64,000 bases of DNA from JAVBJN01 sp031546985 (GTDB lineage: Bacteria > Bacteroidota > Bacteroidia > Chitinophagales > Chitinophagaceae). The stretch lies in NCBI GenBank assembly GCA_031546985.1, contig JAVBJN010000043.1, positions 3,418-67,417 of the forward strand, in the 5' to 3' direction. Within the stretch, counting starts at the first letter, position 1. Each line of letters opens with the position of its first letter. Of this stretch, positions 25,812 to 37,300 are shown piece by piece. The notes beneath the pieces are model-generated. The model had not been told where the DNA came from and did no database searches. It worked only from the letters and a program-made list of their open reading frames with translations. A program made the translations under genes and the position numbers.

Positions 25812-28157
25812 TCAGATAAATTTTACGTTTACCGTAATGTTGCTGTTGCGCCCTTTATCATCGGTGCAGGAAATTTTAATGCGGTTTTCGTCAGGGATGA
25901 AAAACAGTTTCTCCGAAGGTTTACCGCTGCCAATGTAACGGTCGTTAACGTACCAATATACCAACTGCACATCATTGGCTGTGGCGCAGGATAATTGTAG
26001 CTGTTGCTGGCCCCGCTCTGTAATAAGATAAGTCATACCCGATTCCAGCGTATTGATCCTGGGTGGTATACCTTCAAACATGCGCGCGCAGGCTGGGTTG
26101 TGTGGCGGCAGCTGCTCGTAAGTGATGTGATGGCTTTCGTTGTAGGCTGCAATTTCCGGACTGATGTCGGGATACAGCTTGGTCTGGTAGCCGGTAGCGG
26201 GCAGGCAGGAGGTGCAATACATAAATTTTCCGTTTGCAGCAAGCCATATTGGTTTAAGGTGCCGGCAAGGCTCGTTGGATGAGATGCCCGGAATGTAATA
26301 ATCCATTACCGTTGCGGTACAATATTCACTTGGTACTTTACCGCTTTGTGTGCATATCTGTCTTATCTCCAGTTTTTGCGGCATATCGGGAACGTCTGAA
26401 TAAGCATTTCTGTCTATGGCATTAAAAAGCCGGAACAAAAGTGGGGTTGCAATGCCCGCGCCACTCAGGTCTGCAGCGCCTTTACCCGAAAAATTTCCGG
26501 TCCATACACCAATGGTATACCGTTGGTTGTAACCAATACTCCAGCCATCTTTACGGCCATAGGATGTGCCTGTTTTCCAGGCTATACGTGGTGTGTTGGT
26601 AGCCTGTGCAGCCAGGTGGGGCAGGTCGGGACGGTTTAGTTCCGATAATATTCGGGTAATCATGTAAGCCGATTCTGGCGAAAGGATTTGTACCGAAGCC
26701 GTATCTGCTTTTTGTTTTTTATGGTCTTTCCAAACACTATCGGGTTGGAGCCAAACCAGTGGTTGGTAACGGCCATTATTGGCAAAGGAAGCATATAAAC
26801 CTACCATCTCTTCTAAACGAACACTACAGCCACCAAGGATCATAGACAATCCCATCCGCTTGCGGTTATACCAGATAGAAGAAAAGCCCGATTGTACCAG
26901 CGAAGCAGCAAAAGCGCTAACATTCAGTTCGTGCAAAGTCTTTACTGCCGGGATGTTTAAAGACAACCGCAAAGCATCTTCTACGGTTACATTTCCATTG
27001 AATGTCAGATCATAGTTTTCGGGGGAGTACCCATTAAAATTAACAGGTACATCGGCAATCATGGTTTTAGGTGTAAGCAGCCCTTTGTCGAATGCAATGC
27101 CATATACGAGCGGCTTTAGCGTACTGCCCGGCGACCGCATGGCTTTAACGCCGTCTACCTCTCCCTGGTGCTGCCTATCGTTAAAATTGGGCGAGCCTAC
27201 ATAAGCCAGTACCTGCCTGGTTTGATTGTCTACCACCAGTACCGCGGCATTGTAAATACCGTGCGATTGTAAACTACGGCTGTAGTTGGTCACAAGGTCT
27301 TCTGCTTTTTGCTGCATTACCGGATCGAGGGTGGTGTGTACTTCACAATCATTAAGTCCGGCTGGTTGCATACGTCTTGAAAAATGCGGACTACCATTTG
27401 GCGCATTGCGGCGGTAGGCATTCAGCGGTTCGTGCAGGGCATCGTTGATAATCTCGTGGCTAAACAATCCTTCGGCTTCAAAAGTTTTTAGCCATTGGTT
27501 GCGCACTGCAACTATTCTGCTGTTGTCTTTGCCTATTACCATTGCATTGGGCCGGTTGGGAATTACGCTCAACGCGGTGAGCTCTGCCAGCGAAAGCTGG
27601 TCGGGCGTTTTGTTGAAATACAGTAGTGCCGCGGCTTTCACGCCCTGTATGTTAGACCCGTAGGGCACCAGGTTCAGGTACAGTTGTAGTATCTCATCTT
27701 TGGAAAAATCCTTTTCGAGCTGCAAGGCACGGAATATTTCTACCAGTTTGTTAAGGTAAGTACGAGGCTTGCGGTTGAGCATCCGGGCTACCTGCATGGT
27801 AATGGTAGAGGCACCCGAAGTGCGGCGCATTTTTAATAGATTATTGGCAATGGCCCGGCCCATCGCCAGCAGGTTTACACCCGGGTGTTTGTAAAAGCAT
27901 TTGTCTTCTTTATACACGATGGCTTGCCTTAGCCTGGGCGTAATTTCATTGAGTTGGGTTTGTAGCCGCCATTGCTGGTCCTGGGCTATATAAGCATGTA
28001 TCACCGATCCGTCACGCGCCAGTATAAGCCGGGCATAAGGAACCTGAACTCGTAGCGGAAACAACAGATCGAGCAGGAAAAACAGCACAATACATGCTGT
28101 TAATCCAATGCCCAGTCTTTTAACCCAGATCCAGATCCGTTTGCGCATTATTATCAT
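25812..28157 (-). CDS. pbpC: Penicillin-binding protein 1C
   Basis: 781 residues. A single N-terminal membrane anchor (about 10-33) is followed by the glycosyltransferase family 51 domain with its catalytic Glu in KEDKCFYKHPGVN (E84), then the transpeptidase domain with S345-T-L-K348, an SLN motif near 402 and KTGTS near 535. The last 90 residues form the BiPBP_C domain specific to PBP1C. The enzyme polymerises and may cross-link peptidoglycan. Its ATG directly follows the TAA of the macroglobulin gene, so they are translationally coupled. This pairing is known from many Gram-negative bacteria. Confidence 0.95.
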   Translation of the reverse strand: MIIMRKRIWIWVKRLGIGLTACIVLFFLLDLLFPLRVQVPYARLILARDGSVIHAYIAQDQQWRLQTQLNEITPRLRQAIVYKEDKCFYKHPGVNLLAMGRAIANNLLKMRRTSGASTITMQVARMLNRKPRTYLNKLVEIFRALQLEKDFSKDEILQLYLNLVPYGSNIQGVKAAALLYFNKTPDQLSLAELTALSVIPNRPNAMVIGKDNSRIVAVRNQWLKTFEAEGLFSHEIINDALHEPLNAYRRNAPNGSPHFSRRMQPAGLNDCEVHTTLDPVMQQKAEDLVTNYSRSLQSHGIYNAAVLVVDNQTRQVLAYVGSPNFNDRQHQGEVDGVKAMRSPGSTLKPLVYGIAFDKGLLTPKTMIADVPVNFNGYSPENYDLTFNGNVTVEDALRLSLNIPAVKTLHELNVSAFAASLVQSGFSSIWYNRKRMGLSMILGGCSVRLEEMVGLYASFANNGRYQPLVWLQPDSVWKDHKKQKADTASVQILSPESAYMITRILSELNRPDLPHLAAQATNTPRIAWKTGTSYGRKDGWSIGYNQRYTIGVWTGNFSGKGAADLSGAGIATPLLFRLFNAIDRNAYSDVPDMPQKLEIRQICTQSGKVPSEYCTATVMDYYIPGISSNEPCRHLKPIWLAANGKFMYCTSCLPATGYQTKLYPDISPEIAAYNESHHITYEQLPPHNPACARMFEGIPPRINTLESGMTYLITERGQQQLQLSCATANDVQLVYWYVNDRYIGSGKPSEKLFFIPDENRIKISCTDDKGRNSNITVNVKFI

Positions 28158-31100
28158 TTACTCAGTTACCTTAATTATACCTGCGCCGTGATAGGAGTGC
28201 AATACACCGTTATACATAGCATCAGCTTGTACCGGACCTTGTTTAAAGGTGCCTGGCGATACCGCCCTTACCATGTAGTAAAACTGCTGAGCCGTATCGG
28301 AAACGGAGGTAAACAGGTTGATGCGATCGTCGCGGAAATCGATATAGTCTGGATCAGATTGGTTTTTGATCCAGTTCATCTCCGGCAATTCATTGAGCCT
28401 GGTGTTTTCAATTTCAAGCCCGGCAGGCAGCATATCTGTAATCACCACGTTTTCTATTCTTCCGGTGTATTGTTTGGTGAGCGTTAGTTTTACCACAATC
28501 AGTTCGTTCTGCTTAAAGGTATTGCCCGCAATAGCTTTGCCGGTGCGGTCAAAGTAGCTGCGCCTGATTTTCATATAGCTGTCTTCTTCTACAAAACTAC
28601 CATCGGCGGTTATGCCGCTCGTTTCCCAGAAATAGTAATAAGCGCCTTTGCCTTTCACTTGTACCTGGAGCATGTTTTTGCCTTCTGGTTTCCAGTTTAG
28701 CAAAATGTTGGAGCCATTGGCATTGCCTGCAGGTTTACCATTGAGTAAAACACTTGCAGTGGCTGTGGTTTGGTTGGCAGTACGGGCCATTTTACCCAAA
28801 GCCAGTATGCTGAATATTTTTTCCTGGGTACTCAGGTACGGCTGCTGGTTGAGGGCCATAGATACCTGGCGGGCCATTATGCCTGTCTGAGGGTTACCTG
28901 GGTCAATATCCAGCAAGGCGTTCAACGCCATAGCCTGGTCGCGGATAAGCGAGTAGAAACTGCCACCCGAAACGCTGTTGGCTGCTTCTCCTGCAAATGC
29001 AGGGGGCAATATCTGTCGGGCCTGGGCCTGCTGCCCGGCAAGTGCATATGCTGCTGCCAGCATGTATTTACTATCGAGGCTCAGCAGGTTGGGATTGCCT
29101 TTGTAGTAATTCATGATGGAATGCTGCGGTTGTGCGGCCAGTGCCAGAACATACAGTGAGTAGGCCACTTCTTTGGGAGCGATTTGTTTTACCTGGTTGC
29201 GGTTGTAAACATAGGTCTGTGTTTCTTTTTTCTGCAATTTGGTTTGCAGGTATTGCAACAGCAGTTTTACGGTTTCGCTGTTTACCTCATAACCCGCCTT
29301 TCTGGCTTCGAGGAGGAAGTGCGTGGCATACACGCTTCCCCACCAGCTTTCGTATCCACCATCGGGCCAGTATGACAAGGCACCGTTGCTCAACTGCATC
29401 GACTGCAGTTTTAGAATGGCTTGTTGCACATTATAAGCCGGGTTCATGTCTTTGTTATCGTAACCATACATGCTCTTAACCAGATCGGCATAGTACAGTT
29501 GGGGGAAGGCGGTAGACGTGGTTTGTTCTACGCAGCCATAAGGATATTGCACGAGGTCGTCGATATTGCGGGCGTATTGCACCAATGGCGATTTGCCTAC
29601 CAGCAAGCGGCCTTTGGCAGTGCCCGGCATAAAGTCGGCAGTCAGGTTAAGGTTCGTAGTGGCATTTTCATTGGCAATGCCGTTACCTGTGCGTTTTTGT
29701 AAAGACGCAGGCGGACGAATACCAATTTCGGTTTCGTTGGTAAAGGTTTCGGAAGCCGTTTTTACCGATACCAATACTTTACAGGCGCCGATCGCTTTAG
29801 CCGCTGTGATGTTGAAGATCACGCGTTGCTCTCCTCCCGCTGGGATGGTTACCTGCTTACTGCTGCCGGAGATGCTCAATGGGCCGCTTACGGCAACAGA
29901 AGTGTTGGCTGTAATGGGTTGTGTAGTGGTATTACTCAGCATAACCGGCATCACTACTTCATCCTCGGGACTCAGGAAGCGGGGCAGGGCGGTGCTGATG
30001 ACCACAGGATCTGCCACTTTCATATGCTGGTCTGTGCCGCCGAAGGCTGCGTTTTTGTAGGCTACAGCCATTACCCGAAGATCGCCGGAAAACTGGGGTA
30101 CGTCAATGTCGTATTTAACGATACCGCTGGCATTGGCTTGCACAATACCGCTCCAGAACGAAACATTCTTAACCCGGTTTACAAACATGGGGTTTACCCG
30201 CAGCCCGTTGCCTTCCTCGCCACCATCGCCACCAGTGCTTGATTTGCGGGTAAGTATCTCGGGCAACAACCAGGGGTAGATATCGTAGCTGTTTACCGTA
30301 AGCGCTGCTTTCTGGAAAAAGTATTGATACGGTTGCGGCGTTTTATAATTCTTGATCTGTAAAATGCCTTCATCAACTGCGGCAATGGTTACATAAGCGC
30401 CGGGCGCTGTTTTAACCGTAATGGTCTGTTTGGTTTTAGACCGCGATTTCTCTGCCAGGCTTACGCTAACAGGGAGTCTGTTCTTCGCGTTTTCTACCAT
30501 CACCGGACGGAAACCGTGGGCTACCGTAAGTGGAATGCCGGCACCATTCATCGGGCGGAATAGTGTAGCCGAAATATACACGTTGGGCAGGAATTCATCA
30601 TTGGTGGTGATGTCCAGCGATGCCGACTTGTTTTTGGTAGAAAGATAGTAGTGCTCAATGAGCTTGTTGCGCTCTACCGTTACCAGTAATTTGCCTTCAA
30701 ACGGGGTGGTGAAGAGTGCATGCATCCGCTCACCCGACTGGTACTTTTCTTTATCCGTCTGGATGGTTACGTTGCCCTCATTGTTTACATCGAAGGAGTT
30801 GTACTGGGTATCGTTCCAGCCCCAGGCATAAAAGGTTTCGGATACAAAACTGTTGCGGTCTGGCAGCGATACCCGTATTTCATATTCGCCGCTGAGTTGC
30901 GGAGTATAGGAGAACCAGGTGGCATTTCCGTTTACCGTAATGTTCTGCTGCAATACGGTTTTGGTACTTTGTTGCGATACATATTTATAGCTGTTGCCAT
31001 TTTGCTGTATTACGTTTTGCCATTCTTTTTTAAGGATCACCACCCGGGCGGTTACCTGGTTTTGGAGCGCGCCTTTAGGGTTAGCTGCTACAATATTTAC

Positions 31101-33548
31101 TCGCATTGGGGTTTTGGTGCCCACGTAACTATCAAAGTGCTGTATGCCCAGGAAACAGGGTTGGGTATAGGTTACAAAGCTTTTGTAACGGTGTACGGGT
31201 CTGCCGGTTTCGTCAAATACGCTGGCAGTGATATTACCCTTGAGCATGCCCGCTTCGGTGAGGTCGGCAGGGAGTTCAAAGATTTCTCTGGCAGCACCCT
31301 GTGCATCTGTTTTTCCGGTGCGGAATACCGGCTGAAACTGGAAATCGTTGGTAATGCTGAAATTGTATTGTGGTAGTGCCGGATTGGAAAAATCGACTTT
31401 GCGCATATACAGCTCGCACTCGTAATTGCGGCCGGTTGCAGGTGTGCCAAACAGGTTATCGGCCTGTATGGTAGCACGTACACTGTCCAGCGGTTTGTAT
31501 TCTTCCTTATCTGTTTTTACCTCTGCTTTGAGCCTGTCGGGCATAAAGTCTTCGATGCTGAAATTGTAGGAGTTGAGCAGCACATCGTTACCACTGTACA
31601 CTTCTAGTTCATAGGTGCCGGTAACCACGGAGGCGGGGAGACTGAACTCTGCTTCGCAGGAGCCTTGCTCGTTCAGGATTTTACGAATGTTGGCAAAGGT
31701 TTTACCGTTGGGCATTACGAGTTTGAGTTTTACCGGAATCTCGCCCGGCAGTCCCCAGGATTCGGTGCGTATAACGGTACTGGCATGAATGGTTTCGCCT
31801 GGGCGGTACAGGTTTCTTTCTGCATAGATCCAGGCATTCATACCGGTAGCATCGGGAATGCGGCCGCCTACATCAAAACGGGAGGTTTCGATGGTAGACT
31901 GCGCCAGCCACACAAAGTTAAATTCATCCTGCATTTTGGCGGTTACCATAGCCAGGTTAAAGTTGGGTGTGGTTTTACGGATATTTTTGAAAACCACGAT
32001 ACCGGAACCATCTGTTGTTGCGGTATTGAAAACCTGGTTGGTATTACTCACCAGCGATACCTTTACGCCCGGTAATGCATCGGTACTTTTGATGGAGTTG
32101 GTAAACACATATACATCATCGGTCGTTTCCTTAACGATCAAGCCAATATCCGACAATGAAATGATCTTAGAATCCTGCACCCAGTAATGGTCTTTAGAAG
32201 CTACTGTAACGACATAAATGCCATTAAAGTCGCGGATTTTATCCTTAAAGTCGAGGTGCAGTACCCGCGACGCGTTTTGAGCAGGGAGTTTATTGGTAGC
32301 GTAGGTCTGGTTAAAAACGGTATCGCCGAGGTTTTCTGTATTGTAATATTCATAATCGCCACCTTCGGGGTCATCTTCATTGCTGCCGTAATCATAACGG
32401 CGGTCTTTACGCATAAAGAACTCCAGGTTGTTCTCATACACTTTGATCACCGTTACTTCTACATTGGGCACGTTTACAATGTTCAGCGCTACATTTTTAT
32501 TGCCTTGCGAAGAAAGGTACAGGCCTTTGGTGTTCATAAAGGTGATCTGCGGTTTTAGTTTACCGAAAAGTACCTGCTCTGTGTAAGCTTCTTTTAACCT
32601 GCCGCCAAAAACGCCCGACATTTTATCTGAAATCGTAAGTGTATACCGCTGGTCGGCTTTCATTTCCGGACTGTTGATGGTAAAGCCCGATTCATTGGTG
32701 GTGACATCAAAACGAACCGCCGGAGAAATGCTGATAAAACTCCTGAGGCCATCTTCTAAAACGGGCTGCGATGTATTGACCACCACCACGCCTTCTGATC
32801 CGGAGTGGCTGGCCGATATGCCGGTTATCTCCATTTTATAGCGGGAGGGAATACCTGCCTCTATGATCGTGTCGGTGGCTGTTACGTAAGCACTGTTGGG
32901 CACTGGAATGCCCTTGGTAAGCGTAATGCCGAGCGGGGTGGTCTCATCTTTTTCATTAACCGGCAGGAACAGTACCGACATATCGTTTTGCCGGCCGCTG
33001 TTGAGGACGGTATAGTTTACAGGCTGGCCTTTGCTGTTTAGCTTCAGGTGTTTGATAACATCGCCTATGTTTACTTCGTAATTGAAATGAAGATCTAGTT
33101 GTACCATAACCCCAGCCATGGTTTGGTTGTGCGTCCAGGAAGCATTGGCTTGTGTAATGCGAAGCGGGGCAGTATGGAAGGTAAAGGTTTGATGGTCGTC
33201 CATCGAACGCTTTTTCTTGCTGTGCTGCTGCACCAGTTTATTTACCGTGGCGGTATAAGTGGTGCCGGGCTCAAATCCCGATGTGGGCGAAAACGATAGT
33301 TCACTGGGACTGCTCCACTTGAACCACCCTTTTACTTTGGGTTTAAAGGTGATGAATGCTGTACTGTCCCACACCTGTAACAGGCTGTCGGGATAGACAT
33401 CTTTGTTAAACCGGAACAACAGGTTTTGCTGCAGTTCAATTTCGGAGCCGAAATCGGTTGTGGCCGTGATTTCGTATTTCCGGGGTTTACAAGAAAAGAA
33501 GAGCAGGGCAATCGCCGTCAGGAGAAAATACCGCAGTGAAGGTTTCAT
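28158..33548 (-). CDS. Bacterial alpha-2-macroglobulin, lipoprotein
   Basis: 1796 residues from the ATG at 33548; the six-codon extension upstream is rejected because it lies outside the lipoprotein signal (lipobox FFSC). A run of macroglobulin-like beta domains fills the first 1100 residues, including the bait region and an MG-type stretch YRPGETIHAST near 590. The thioester motif is intact: Y-G-C1339-V-E1341-Q1342. Alpha-helical toroid repeats follow to about 1650, then a C-terminal receptor-like domain. The protein is thought to trap foreign proteases in the periplasm through the Cys-Gln thioester. With pbpC it would guard and repair the cell wall. Confidence 0.92.
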   Translation of the reverse strand: MKPSLRYFLLTAIALLFFSCKPRKYEITATTDFGSEIELQQNLLFRFNKDVYPDSLLQVWDSTAFITFKPKVKGWFKWSSPSELSFSPTSGFEPGTTYTATVNKLVQQHSKKKRSMDDHQTFTFHTAPLRITQANASWTHNQTMAGVMVQLDLHFNYEVNIGDVIKHLKLNSKGQPVNYTVLNSGRQNDMSVLFLPVNEKDETTPLGITLTKGIPVPNSAYVTATDTIIEAGIPSRYKMEITGISASHSGSEGVVVVNTSQPVLEDGLRSFISISPAVRFDVTTNESGFTINSPEMKADQRYTLTISDKMSGVFGGRLKEAYTEQVLFGKLKPQITFMNTKGLYLSSQGNKNVALNIVNVPNVEVTVIKVYENNLEFFMRKDRRYDYGSNEDDPEGGDYEYYNTENLGDTVFNQTYATNKLPAQNASRVLHLDFKDKIRDFNGIYVVTVASKDHYWVQDSKIISLSDIGLIVKETTDDVYVFTNSIKSTDALPGVKVSLVSNTNQVFNTATTDGSGIVVFKNIRKTTPNFNLAMVTAKMQDEFNFVWLAQSTIETSRFDVGGRIPDATGMNAWIYAERNLYRPGETIHASTVIRTESWGLPGEIPVKLKLVMPNGKTFANIRKILNEQGSCEAEFSLPASVVTGTYELEVYSGNDVLLNSYNFSIEDFMPDRLKAEVKTDKEEYKPLDSVRATIQADNLFGTPATGRNYECELYMRKVDFSNPALPQYNFSITNDFQFQPVFRTGKTDAQGAAREIFELPADLTEAGMLKGNITASVFDETGRPVHRYKSFVTYTQPCFLGIQHFDSYVGTKTPMRVNIVAANPKGALQNQVTARVVILKKEWQNVIQQNGNSYKYVSQQSTKTVLQQNITVNGNATWFSYTPQLSGEYEIRVSLPDRNSFVSETFYAWGWNDTQYNSFDVNNEGNVTIQTDKEKYQSGERMHALFTTPFEGKLLVTVERNKLIEHYYLSTKNKSASLDITTNDEFLPNVYISATLFRPMNGAGIPLTVAHGFRPVMVENAKNRLPVSVSLAEKSRSKTKQTITVKTAPGAYVTIAAVDEGILQIKNYKTPQPYQYFFQKAALTVNSYDIYPWLLPEILTRKSSTGGDGGEEGNGLRVNPMFVNRVKNVSFWSGIVQANASGIVKYDIDVPQFSGDLRVMAVAYKNAAFGGTDQHMKVADPVVISTALPRFLSPEDEVVMPVMLSNTTTQPITANTSVAVSGPLSISGSSKQVTIPAGGEQRVIFNITAAKAIGACKVLVSVKTASETFTNETEIGIRPPASLQKRTGNGIANENATTNLNLTADFMPGTAKGRLLVGKSPLVQYARNIDDLVQYPYGCVEQTTSTAFPQLYYADLVKSMYGYDNKDMNPAYNVQQAILKLQSMQLSNGALSYWPDGGYESWWGSVYATHFLLEARKAGYEVNSETVKLLLQYLQTKLQKKETQTYVYNRNQVKQIAPKEVAYSLYVLALAAQPQHSIMNYYKGNPNLLSLDSKYMLAAAYALAGQQAQARQILPPAFAGEAANSVSGGSFYSLIRDQAMALNALLDIDPGNPQTGIMARQVSMALNQQPYLSTQEKIFSILALGKMARTANQTTATASVLLNGKPAGNANGSNILLNWKPEGKNMLQVQVKGKGAYYYFWETSGITADGSFVEEDSYMKIRRSYFDRTGKAIAGNTFKQNELIVVKLTLTKQYTGRIENVVITDMLPAGLEIENTRLNELPEMNWIKNQSDPDYIDFRDDRINLFTSVSDTAQQFYYMVRAVSPGTFKQGPVQADAMYNGVLHSYHGAGIIKVTE

Positions 33549-33636
33549 AAGAGGAGAGGTATACAATAAAAATAACGCTGTAACTTATACTTATTGCATA
33601 ACAGATAATATTTATTTTTTGAATCGTTTCAAAAAG

Positions 33637-33665
33637 CAAAAGCTCCCGGATAGTGGGAGCTTTTG
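33637..33665 (-). terminator. Terminator of the DinB-like gene
   Basis: An 11-bp perfect stem (33637-33647 with 33655-33665), 7-nt loop, T-rich on the minus-strand side. Confidence 0.8.
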
Positions 33666-33687
33666 GATACATTTTTTATTCGTTTGA

Positions 33688-34197
33688 TTATAAATATCTC
33701 GCTTTTATAACGGCTATGTGGTGCAGGGTGTGCCCAAAAATGATAAAGGCAAAAGCATTTACCGTAACAGCATTTTTGTTGGCTACGCCAGACTGGTTCA
33801 ACTCATCTTGCTGCAGGCTGGTAAAGAAAATATCGCCCGCTTTACGCACGGCGGCAAATTCATCTTTAAGGCTTTGCATTGTGCGCGAAGCCGTAGCCGC
33901 GTTGGCTGCGTATTGGTCCTGGTCAAAACCCTCAAGCTGGGTTTGATCTTTGCGGGCAAAACGCACCGCCCGGTAGGTCATAATACGCTCGGTATCTATC
34001 AGGTGCTGTATTACCTGTTTTATAGTCCATTTGCCCGGCTCGTAGGCATAGTCCCCTTTATCGTCGGGCAGGCTTTGGATAAAACGGGCAATGTCTTCGC
34101 TGTGGTTGGTCATTAACGCGGGAATAGAATCGCCCAATGTCAAAGAAATGTATGCTTCATGAAAAGGCGCATATTCGCCGGCTTGTGGTCTTGCCAT
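33688..34197 (-). CDS. DinB-family four-helix-bundle protein
   Basis: 169 residues from the ATG at 34197; the longer open frame upstream is rejected because it overlaps a terminator and lacks conservation. Three metal-ligand His residues typical of the DinB/YfiT fold are present: H65 in IQHLIDTE, and H156 and H160 in GHTLHHIAVI. Members are metal-dependent four-helix bundles; some are bacillithiol or mycothiol transferases, while many are of unknown function. Here the FxxKDQTQLEGFDQDQY segment (about 80-96) is typical of the DinB_2 subfamily. A near-consensus -7 word (TAgtTTCG) lies upstream. The gene is alone between two terminators. Confidence 0.85.
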   Translation of the reverse strand: MARPQAGEYAPFHEAYISLTLGDSIPALMTNHSEDIARFIQSLPDDKGDYAYEPGKWTIKQVIQHLIDTERIMTYRAVRFARKDQTQLEGFDQDQYAANAATASRTMQSLKDEFAAVRKAGDIFFTSLQQDELNQSGVANKNAVTVNAFAFIIFGHTLHHIAVIKARYL

Positions 34198-34248
34198 AGT
34201 TGTAATCAGGTTTGGTGTAGCGAAACTAAGGTTTTCTGTTGGGTGCAT

Positions 34249-34284
34249 AAAAAAACAGGCCGGAATTTTCCGGCCTGTTTTTTT
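34249..34284. terminator. Strong bidirectional terminator
   Basis: A 17-bp perfect stem (34249-34265 with 34268-34284) with a 2-nt loop at its tip; seven A's on the left and seven T's on the right. It closes the protease gene on the minus strand. Confidence 0.9.
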
Positions 34285-34308
34285 ATAGTCTATCTGTGTA
34301 AGATCAGT

Positions 34309-37300
34309 TTATTTAACCTGGATTCTGATCAGGGCTTGTTTGCCGCTTTCGTCAATCAGGTTAACGTAATATAGGCCCTGGCTCAGACCGGTAAGGTCTA
34401 TAACAGCGCGGTCTGTCATGGTGCTTACATTATGGCTTACTTGCTGTCCGGCTACGTTATACACTTTCAGTTGCATAGCGCTGGTAATTTTACCCCATTC
34501 TACGGTTACTTTTCCGGTAGTTGGGATAGGGTATGCCTTAATGCCGGTCATATCCATTTGTTCAATACCATTCACCAGGATGGTGAGTTTGTTGGAGGTA
34601 TCGGAAGGGCAACCGTTAGGGTTGGCAATTACGAAATACACACCGTTCTGAACAGTTGGGTAATTAGACTGGTTGGCACCCGGAATAGCTTGTCCGTTAG
34701 GTCCGTACCATTGGTTACCTACAGGTGCATCTGAATTCAGCACACCTGCCAGGTAAGAGATAAATGGAGTAGGCGCTTTAGGGAACAGGCTGATAAGGAT
34801 ACTGTTCGATACTACCACATTGGCAGTTACGCAAGGGTAATTAGAAGTCAGATCGCAGGTTACCACACTACCGGTGGTAAGGTTACCTGCATTGTAAATC
34901 GGGTTGTTTACTCCCATATCTACACCGTTTACTCTCCAGGTATATACCGGGTTGGTACCACCATTCTGGATATTGGCCTGGAATATAAATTCCTCGTCGA
35001 GGCAACCTGGGTTGTTACCATCAATAATGCTGATACCGATAGCCGGTGCTACTGGCGCAAGGCGGTTGATGGTAATAAGGTTAGAGGTATCGATGTTGGT
35101 GCTGCTGCATGGGTTATTGGTAAACACTACGGCTTTAACCACATCATTGTTGGCTAAAGTGCTGGATACAAACTGCTGTCCAATCGCCATAAAGCTGTTG
35201 TTTACATACCAGCGTACTTCTGAGTTGGGGCCTACGTTCAGCAATGTAGCATCGAATGTGATCGGTGCGTTAGCGCAGGAAGGGTTACCGCCATTGGTGA
35301 TGGCAATGGTTACTTCAGGAGCAGTTACAGCGTAACGGATCAGCGAAATGCTGTTGGAGGTTACGGTAGGAGGCACCACACATGGCAGGCTGGAAGTGAG
35401 GTCGCAGGTAATTACATCGCCATCAGCAAAAGTGCTGGTGAAAATAGCGCTGTTGGTACCTGCAGGGTTACCATTTATTCTCCACTGGTAAACCGGAGTA
35501 GCACCCGTGTTGCTTGCAAATGCGGTAAAGGTTACCTGTTCATTTACGCAACCTACAGCTGCACCCTGGGTGATCATAATATTAACGCTTGCGGTAGTTG
35601 TAGCATTTACCGTCATATTAATCTGATTGCTGGTAGCCGGGTTAGGCGTAGCGCAGCTCATGCTCGACGTCATCTGGCAGGTAACGTTGCTACCCGTAAG
35701 CAGGGTGGTGGTAAAGGTAGGAGAGTTGGTACCTACGTTACCGCCATTGATTTTCCATTGGTAAACCGGTGTAGGGCCACCGTTGGTTGGTGTGGCGGTA
35801 AAAGTTACTGCTGCACCCGAGCAGGTAGGATTGCTGCCGGAGGTAAGCGCAATGCTTACAGCGGCGGCAAGGTTGCTTACACGCTGAACGGTAATACTGT
35901 TAGATGTTACGATGGTTGGACTCGCGCAAGGATCGTTAGATGTCATCTGGCAGGTTACGATCTGACCATTGGTAATGGTGCTGGTAGTAAAGGTAGGAGA
36001 GTTGGCACCTACGTTACCGCCATTGATTTTCCATTGGTATACTGGTGCTGTACCAGTAGTGGTACCAGTTGCTGTAAAGGTAATAGCGCTTCCGGTGCAC
36101 GAAGGGTTCTGACCAGTGGTCATTGCAATGGTTACCGTAGGGGTAGCAGTAGCGCCGGTTACAATGGTAATGGCGTTAGACTGCAGGGTATCGGCAAGGC
36201 CTGTACAAGCAGATGTGTAAGAGATAATGCAACGTACTACAGAACCATTGGTGAGTGCGGCATTGGAATAGGTAACACTGTTGGTACCTACGTTAGTACC
36301 ATTCAGTTGCCATTGGTAGCTAGGGCTGGTTACTGCTGGTGTGGCAGAGGCGGTAAAGGTTAACGGACTGCCTGAGCAGGATGGATTCTGACCAGCGGTA
36401 ATAGCGATGTTGCCAACTGGTTTGGCAGATTCTACCACAACGCTATAATCTTCTACCTGACCATGACTCAACTGGCCGCAGGCAGTAATAGATGGATTGG
36501 TGTTACGGTCGGCTACCACACGCATGCGCAGCGGTTTACAAGTCGTTACGCCAGTAGTAGGTATAACAATATTGCCAGAGTGGTTTTCTGTACCATTGAT
36601 GGTGCCGTTATGTGTAAATACGAGCTCGCCTGCCTGGAATGTACCATCGTCGTTGTAATCGATGTACACACGAACGTTTTCTGTACCGCTGGTTGTTCTT
36701 ACATTGATATTGTAATTACTTCCCATTTTCAGGTAGGTACCCTGGTGGCAGGTATTGTCTACATAAAATACGTTGCCTTCAGAAGCGTACCCGCCGGAGT
36801 TCCAGGAAAGCGTGTTCAGGGTTACAAGGGTAGGGCCGGAGTTGGTACCCGGCGTGGTAACACCTGTTGGGTTACAGGTAGCAGCTGTCATAGCTACCGC
36901 GGGAGGAGCAATGCCACCCAGAGAACTCAGTAAAGTTGTTCTTTGGTTCAGCAGCGCCTGCACCATACGTGTGCTTTGGCCAGCTGTAAAACGGTTTTGA
37001 CAACCGGAGTATGACATAAAGTTGCGCAATACGGTAGTACCGCCGCAAGGGTTGGTGCTGCATTGGAAATGGTCCAGGTCATGTGGGTCTGTATCGCACA
37101 CACCATCGCCATCTACTGCGCAGTTGGCATTGGAAGGGCAATTGCCAGCACCTACACCGGTAGCGCCCTGGAAGGTGTGCGCCAGGTTAAAGGCGTGACC
37201 CAGTTCATGGGTAATTGTGATTTCTCCAGCTTTCGCTTTAGAGGCAATCATAATCATACCATCACGATCGGCCGGAGCACCTGGGTAATATGCAAATCCT

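Noticed and set aside
37196..37209. Asn instead of Gly in the HExxHxxGxxH motif of the M43 protease as a sign of inactivation
   Set aside because: From memory, Asn at this position is frequent in Bacteroidota M43 proteases, so it is probably normal.
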